Positions 14,664-18,797 of a stretch of 18,797 nt of DNA are shown one piece after another. This DNA is from an uncultured Verrucomicrobiota bacterium (lineage in GTDB: Bacteria; Verrucomicrobiota; Verrucomicrobiia; Limisphaerales; UBA9464). The position numbers and the translations under genes are program-made. Every line of letters begins with the position of its first letter. The first letter of the stretch is position 1. The notes beneath the pieces are model-generated. The model searched no databases and was not told the origin of the DNA. It saw only the letters and a program-made list of their open reading frames with translations. The DNA lies in assembly GCA_903925515.1 (NCBI GenBank), contig CAIYFP010000353.1:1-18797 (forward strand), in the 5' to 3' direction.

Positions 14664-17450
14664 ATGCCGACCGCTACCCCAAGCGAACGCTCCCTATGCC
14701 TCACCCCGGCGGGCCGGTTGCTCCTTGAGCCCGGCACCGCCGTCCCCGACGCGCCGGCCAGCACCCCATGGAACTCGCTCGCCTCCGCATGGGAGACAAG
14801 CAACGCCCATGGCGTCGTCGCCATGGTCGAGCCCAAGCACCAGCACCTCCCCACCGGCATCGTCGGCCAGTTCTGGCGCTCCTTCGGCCAATCGTTCCTC
14901 GTCGGCGCCGCTCGCACCACGACGTCCACGGGGGAGGTGAACCCCGCCGACGCCCCTGCCCCGTCGGAAGCAGCATCCTCACCCATCCCGCCACTCGGCA
15001 CGGCCGACGCCTCCGAATGGGTCCTGCGCATGCCCGCCATGCGCGGCGCGGAATACGCCTCGCCCGGCTTCTTCAAGGACTTGTGGCAGGAGTTGACCGC
15101 GCTTGCGCAACTCCGCGCCTCCGAGTGCGGAGGCCTCCGGCAATGGCTGGGAACCGTCCACCCGGGCTTCCATGCCGTGGGACGCGTCACCTTTCACCTC
15201 GTCGAGAACAAGCGCACCCCCGCCACCCCCTTCGCCTTCCTTGCCACCTACGTCCACCGACTCTCCGATGGCGCGAAGCCCGTCCACCTGCCCATGGCCC
15301 GCGCCTTGCAAGAGTACGCGGGCGCCGGAAACAAGGCCGCCCTTCAATCGTTGCTTGAGCCGGTTCGCCGCGCCGCCGCCGCCAGCGAATGGGCCCGCGA
15401 CCTCATGGAAAGCCGCAAGGTGTTCCAGCCGCAGGCATGGACCCCCGCCGAGGCCTACGCCCTCCTTCGCGAGGTGCCCACCCTCGAGGACTGCGGGATC
15501 GTCACCCGCATCCCAAACTGGTGGCGCAACGGCCGCGCTCCGCGGCCGCGCGTGCAGGTGCGCGTCGGCGACGCCGCCCCGGCTGGCGTCGGGCTGGATC
15601 GCCTCCTGTCCTTCTCCGTCCATGCGTCCCTTGGCGACCATGACCTGACCGAGGACGAGTGGCGCCGGTTGTTGTCCGGCCCCGACGGCCTTGTCTCCAT
15701 CCGGGGCCAATGGGTCGAGGTGGACCGCGAACGCCTGAAGTCCGTCATGGACCATTGGCAGGATGCCGCCACGGCCGCCGGGACCGACGGCATCCCGTTC
15801 CTCCAGGGAATGCGGCTCCTCGCGGGTTTCAAACCGGGCAACGACGACGGTCCGGACGAGGCCGCCGCCGCCGACCGTGACTGGGCCGAGGTCGCGGCCG
15901 GCGACGCCCTGCGCGAGGCCATGGCGGACATCGGCGACCCGTCACGCGCGGCCCGGTTCGACCCCAACACGGGCTTGAATGCCCGGCTCCGGCCCTATCA
16001 AGAATCGGGCGTCCGTTGGCTCTGGCTCATGCAACGCCTCGGACTCGGCGCATGCCTCGCCGACGACATGGGCCTCGGGAAGACGTTGCAGGTCGTCGCG
16101 TTGCTGAACCGCCTCAAGTCCGAGGAAGGCCAACAACCCATGCAAGGCCACGGCCCCGCCCTCCTTGTCGCGCCGGCCTCCCTCCTCTCCAACTGGCTCT
16201 TCGAGCTCCGGCGCTTCGCGCCCTCCCTCAACGCCGCCTGCCTCCACTCGTCCCAGTCCGACCCCGAGGACTGGAGGGACGCCATCGTCGCGTCGCGCTG
16301 GCTGGAGGGCATGGACGTCGCGATCACCAGCTACGGCCAAGCCACGCGCCTCAAGTGGCTTGCCCAGCGCACATGGCGGTTGCTTGTCCTCGACGAAGCC
16401 CAAGCCATCAAGAACCCCGGCGCCAAGCAGACCCGCGCCATCAAGGCCATCCCCGCCAAGGCACGCGTCGCGCTCAGCGGCACCCCCGTCGAGAACCGCC
16501 TCGGCGACCTTTGGTCCCTCTTCGACTTCCTCAATCCAGGCCTCCTCGGCAACGCCCGCGGCTTCGGTGCCGCCGTCGAACGCATGCAGGCCTCCGTCCC
16601 CCCCGACTACTCGCCCCTGCGCCGCCTCGTCGCGCCCTACCTGCTTCGCCGACTCAAGACCGACAAACGCATCATCGCGGATCTCCCCGACAAGACCGAG
16701 CTCGATGCATGGTGCACCCTCTCCGGGCGCCAGGCCGCCCTCTACCAGAAGTCCGTCGAGGAACTCCGGACGCTCCTCGACAACGCCGGGGACGGCATCC
16801 AGCGGCGCGGGCTCGTCCTCGCGTTCCTCATGCGCTTCAAGCAGGTCTGCAACCACCCCTCCCAATGGCTCGCCGACGGCCAGTTCGCGCCCGATGAAAG
16901 CGGCAAGTTCCAGCGCCTCGCGGCGCTGTGCGAGGAAATCGCCGCCCGCCAGGAACGCGTCCTTGTGTTCACCCAGTTCCGCGAGATGACCGCTCCCCTC
17001 GCCGCGTTCCTCTCAACCCTCTTCGGCCAGCAAGGCCTTTCCCTCGACGGCTCCACGCCCGTGCCGCGCCGACGCGAGATCGTCGAGTCCTTCCAGCGCG
17101 AAGACGGGCCGCCCTTCCTTGTCCTGTCCCTCAAGGCCGGCGGCACCGGCCTCACCCTCACCGCCGCCAGCCATGTCATCCACTTCGACCGCTGGTGGAA
17201 CCCCGCCGTCGAAAACCAAGCCACCGACCGCGCCTTCCGAATCGGCCAGAAACGAAACGTCCTCGTCCACAAGTTCATCTGCCGCGGCACCATCGAGGAA
17301 CGCATCCACGAGATGCTCCTCGCCAAGCGCGAGCTCGCCGACTCCATCCTCGGGGCCGAGGGCGGCGCCGAGGCGCTGCTCTCGGGCATGTCCAACGACG
17401 AGCTGCTCGGCTTCGTCTCGCTCGACATGCGCGCCGCCATGGGGGAATAA
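14664..17450 (+). CDS. SNF2-family DNA translocase/helicase
   Basis: This 928-residue cytoplasmic protein is a superfamily 2 ATPase of the SNF2/RapA-like bacterial group, enzymes that track along DNA or remodel protein-DNA complexes. Residues 1-280 are poorly defined. Residues about 290-390 resemble the SNF2-associated domain DUF3670 (LLSFSVHASLGDHDLTEDEW, IRGQWVEVD). The ATPase core starts around 450 with LRPYQESGVRWL. Walker A is DDMGLGKT (467-474, K473), the Walker B box is DEAQ (577-580), motif III is SGTPVENRLGDLWSLFDFLNP, then VFTQF and LSLKAGGTGLTLTAASHVIHFDRWWNP. Motif VI is ATDRAFRIGQ (853-862) with the arginine fingers. All motifs look intact. The ATG at 14664 has no Shine-Dalgarno. 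It is followed within 6 nt by the SWIM protein gene, a recurrent partner of SNF2 enzymes. Confidence 0.93.
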   Translation: MPTATPSERSLCLTPAGRLLLEPGTAVPDAPASTPWNSLASAWETSNAHGVVAMVEPKHQHLPTGIVGQFWRSFGQSFLVGAARTTTSTGEVNPADAPAPSEAASSPIPPLGTADASEWVLRMPAMRGAEYASPGFFKDLWQELTALAQLRASECGGLRQWLGTVHPGFHAVGRVTFHLVENKRTPATPFAFLATYVHRLSDGAKPVHLPMARALQEYAGAGNKAALQSLLEPVRRAAAASEWARDLMESRKVFQPQAWTPAEAYALLREVPTLEDCGIVTRIPNWWRNGRAPRPRVQVRVGDAAPAGVGLDRLLSFSVHASLGDHDLTEDEWRRLLSGPDGLVSIRGQWVEVDRERLKSVMDHWQDAATAAGTDGIPFLQGMRLLAGFKPGNDDGPDEAAAADRDWAEVAAGDALREAMADIGDPSRAARFDPNTGLNARLRPYQESGVRWLWLMQRLGLGACLADDMGLGKTLQVVALLNRLKSEEGQQPMQGHGPALLVAPASLLSNWLFELRRFAPSLNAACLHSSQSDPEDWRDAIVASRWLEGMDVAITSYGQATRLKWLAQRTWRLLVLDEAQAIKNPGAKQTRAIKAIPAKARVALSGTPVENRLGDLWSLFDFLNPGLLGNARGFGAAVERMQASVPPDYSPLRRLVAPYLLRRLKTDKRIIADLPDKTELDAWCTLSGRQAALYQKSVEELRTLLDNAGDGIQRRGLVLAFLMRFKQVCNHPSQWLADGQFAPDESGKFQRLAALCEEIAARQERVLVFTQFREMTAPLAAFLSTLFGQQGLSLDGSTPVPRRREIVESFQREDGPPFLVLSLKAGGTGLTLTAASHVIHFDRWWNPAVENQATDRAFRIGQKRNVLVHKFICRGTIEERIHEMLLAKRELADSILGAEGGAEALLSGMSNDELLGFVSLDMRAAMGE

Positions 17451-17456
17451 GTGGGC

Positions 17457-18356
17457 ATGAGCTGGAACCGATTCCCGCGCCACGTCCCCGTCGGAGAACG
17501 GGTGCGCAAGGCCACCGCCGCCGCCGCCCGGCTTGGCGCGTCGCCCGGGGGCCGCGAGCCCGTCGTCATCGCCGGCAAGAAGATCGCCGAGACCTTCTGG
17601 GGCAAGGCATGGTGCAACCATCTCGAGGCCTTCAGCGACTACTCCAACCGCCTGCCCCGCGGCCGTTCCTACGTCCGCAACGGCATGGTCATCGACCTCC
17701 GCATCTCCAAGGGCCTCGTCGAAAGCAAGGTTCAAGGCTCCAACCTTTACTCCGTCAAGGTCACCATCGTCCCGCTCCCGCCCGCCCGCTGGAACGACTT
17801 CGTCCGGTCCGCCACAGAGAAGGTCACCCAGCTCATTGATCTCCTCCAAGGCCGGCTCCCGTCGTCTCTCCTCCAGTCCATCACCCATGCCAAGGACGGG
17901 CTCTTCCCCGCCCCGTCCGAGATCAAGCTCTCCTGCTCCTGCCCCGACTGGGCCGGCATGTGCAAGCACGTCGCCGCCACCCTCTATGGCGTCGGCGCAC
18001 GGCTCGACTCCCGGCCCGAGCTGTTCTTCACCCTGCGCGACGTGGACATGAACGACCTCGTCGCCGCTGCCGGCGCGGCCGCAACCGCCGTCCCGTCCGC
18101 CGACACCCCCTCCACCCTCGAAGGCGAGGACCTCTCTGCGCTGTTCGGCGTCGAAATCGACCCGGGCACTCCCCAAAAACCCACGCCGGACCCCGCCTCC
18201 ACGCCAACCGTCCCGCCCAAGCGATCGCGCACCCCCAAGCCACGTCCCTCACGCAAGCCCAGCACCGCACGCAAGGCCGCACCCAAGCGCCCCAACGCCA
18301 TGTCGAGGCGTGGCCCGGCCAAGTCCGCCAAACCAAGGCCCACGTCCCGCTCGTGA
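17457..18356 (+). CDS. SWIM zinc-finger protein with basic histone-H1-like tail
   Basis: This 299-residue protein carries a SWIM finger CxCx6CxH at C160, C162, C169 and H171 (CSCPDWAGMCKH), a zinc site for DNA or protein binding that commonly accompanies bacterial SNF2 helicases. The N-terminal part has the usual conserved stretch KIAETFWGKAWCNHLEAFSDYSNRLPRGRSYVRNG (from residue 42). The last 46 or so residues (254-299) are a Lys/Arg/Pro/Ala/Ser-rich tail (PKRSRTPKPRPSRKPS) resembling histone H1 tails. It probably works with the upstream helicase on DNA. A GTG at 17451, directly after the helicase stop, is an in-frame alternative start; the ATG at 17457 is preferred because it begins the MSWNRF-type sequence and follows a purine-rich GGGGGAA. 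Confidence 0.88.
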   Translation: MSWNRFPRHVPVGERVRKATAAAARLGASPGGREPVVIAGKKIAETFWGKAWCNHLEAFSDYSNRLPRGRSYVRNGMVIDLRISKGLVESKVQGSNLYSVKVTIVPLPPARWNDFVRSATEKVTQLIDLLQGRLPSSLLQSITHAKDGLFPAPSEIKLSCSCPDWAGMCKHVAATLYGVGARLDSRPELFFTLRDVDMNDLVAAAGAAATAVPSADTPSTLEGEDLSALFGVEIDPGTPQKPTPDPASTPTVPPKRSRTPKPRPSRKPSTARKAAPKRPNAMSRRGPAKSAKPRPTSRS

Positions 18357-18657
18357 CCCCGCGCAGGCAACGAACCTGGACCCGTGCAGGCGGGTTGCAG
18401 GGGACGCGAGGCCGAGCCGTCCCCGTCGGGAGGAAGGCGATCGCGCCGCAGGCTGTTTCCCAAGACGGGCCGTGAGCAGGGCTCGCGCCGGTGCGAGGCC
18501 CCCAACGAGCGAGGGACGAGGCTCTTGCGAAGGAAGATCCCGGAGGCACGCCCGACCCACCTGCATCGATCCGGCTTGGAGCTTGCATGGGTCTCCAGCC
18601 CCCCGGCCGGGAAGACAAACTCCTCAAGCCCCTGTCAACGCGGGCGTTTGGAAAGAT
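18357..18657. other. Intergenic region between the SWIM gene and tRNA-Glu
   Basis: Apart from the stem-loop at 18375-18401 I see no gene or repeat here. Open frames crossing it are arginine-rich and one runs straight through the tRNA gene, so they are rejected. The left part is probably the 3' end of the SWIM transcript and the right part the trailer of the tRNA. Confidence 0.5.
18375..18401. terminator. Stem-loop after the SWIM gene, possible terminator
   Basis: ACCCG (18380-18384) pairs with CGGGT (18391-18395) around a 6-nt loop, and CCTG (18375-18378) with CAGG (18398-18401) extends the stem through a small internal loop. It begins 19 nt after the stop codon. No T-tract follows, so it would be an atypical terminator. 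Confidence 0.3.
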
Positions 18658-18733
18658 TGGCGACCCCACGGGGATTCGAACCCCGGTTACTGCCGTGAAA
18701 GGGCGGTGTCCTAGGCCTCTAGACGATGGGGTC
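18658..18733 (-). tRNA. tRNA-Glu (anticodon TTC)
   Basis: The reverse complement folds as a cloverleaf: acceptor GACCCCA/TGGGGTC, discriminator G, encoded CCA (18658-18660), D arm containing GTCTAGAGGCCTAGGAC, anticodon loop CTTTCAC with anticodon TTC, short variable loop TAAC, and T arm CGGGG-TTCGAAT-CCCCG. Sequence and identity elements closely match bacterial tRNA-Glu. The anticodon stem CCGCC/GGCAG contains one C-A mismatch at the second pair from the outside (positions 28-42). The gene ends with CCA in the DNA. I could not identify a firm promoter in the 64 nt left before the window edge. Confidence 0.96.
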
Positions 18734-18797
18734 GAGGCCCCCTTGGTTTACTGCCATCGACCATGCCCTGTCACGCCACAAGTGCGCGACCCTGTCC

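Noticed and set aside
18310..18714. Plus-strand open frames across the right intergenic region
   Set aside because: They run through the tRNA-Glu gene and are arginine-rich without any recognisable pattern.
1..18797. Avoidance of CCWGG (Dcm-type) sites as the reason for the tryptophan codon-context bias
   Set aside because: CCTGG and CCAGG do occur, for example near 2010, 2064 and 2703, so simple site avoidance does not explain it.
1..18797. CRISPR arrays, insertion sequences, tRNA-linked integrase
   Set aside because: No regularly spaced repeats, terminal inverted repeats, transposase or integrase sequence were found; the tRNA-Glu gene has no visible integrase beside it within the window.

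Overview
This GC-rich window (well above 60% GC by eye) most likely comes from a Verrucomicrobiota-type bacterium; this is an inference. The pointers are a Planctomycete/Verrucomicrobia-style cytochrome c (PSCyt1) protein fused to a formylglycine-generating-enzyme (FGE/SUMF) domain, start codons that almost all lack a Shine-Dalgarno sequence, and outer-membrane (Gram-negative) machinery. It reads as ordinary chromosome with one short accessory insert. I see no insertion sequence, integrase, phage gene or CRISPR array.

Layout. Positions 1-232 hold no convincing gene. A Tat-exported serine hydrolase of the beta-lactamase/penicillin-binding class C type lies on the minus strand (233-1753). Across a 222-bp divergent region with a perfect 14-bp palindrome, the plus strand begins a long envelope block. 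First comes an LplT-like lysophospholipid transporter (1976-3271), overlapping by ATGA with a full-length Aas-like acyltransferase/acyl-ACP synthetase (3268-5424). Next are a BamE/SmpA-like lipoprotein (5588-5908), ExbB (5950-6729) and ExbD (6726-7178). The block ends with a 1041-residue protein (7225-10350) that has a TonB-type membrane anchor and proline-rich linker at its N terminus, and a TonB-dependent receptor plug and beta-barrel at its C terminus. No separate TonB is present in the window.

Convergent to this, with only 8 bp between stop codons, is a two-gene minus-strand module (10359-12105). It encodes a small basic protein and a larger protein with a non-catalytic ImmA/IrrE-like C-terminal half. 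A good promoter with three ACACGG/CCGTGT half-sites precedes it. A degraded stretch (12106-12784) with a possible gene relic follows. The plus strand resumes with the di-heme PSCyt1-FGE protein (12829-14589), a SNF2-family helicase (14664-17450) and a SWIM zinc-finger protein with a histone-H1-like tail (17457-18356). A tRNA-Glu gene on the minus strand (18658-18733) closes the window.

How the genes fit together. LplT and Aas would import and re-acylate lysophospholipids. The lipoprotein, ExbB, ExbD and the fused receptor look like one outer-membrane uptake unit in which the energy transducer is covalently part of the receptor; this is the most unusual item here. The small/large pair at 10359-12105 looks like a self-regulated accessory module, possibly toxin-antitoxin or defence related, but its function is unknown. 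SNF2 helicase plus SWIM protein is a recurrent bacterial gene pair acting on nucleic acid.
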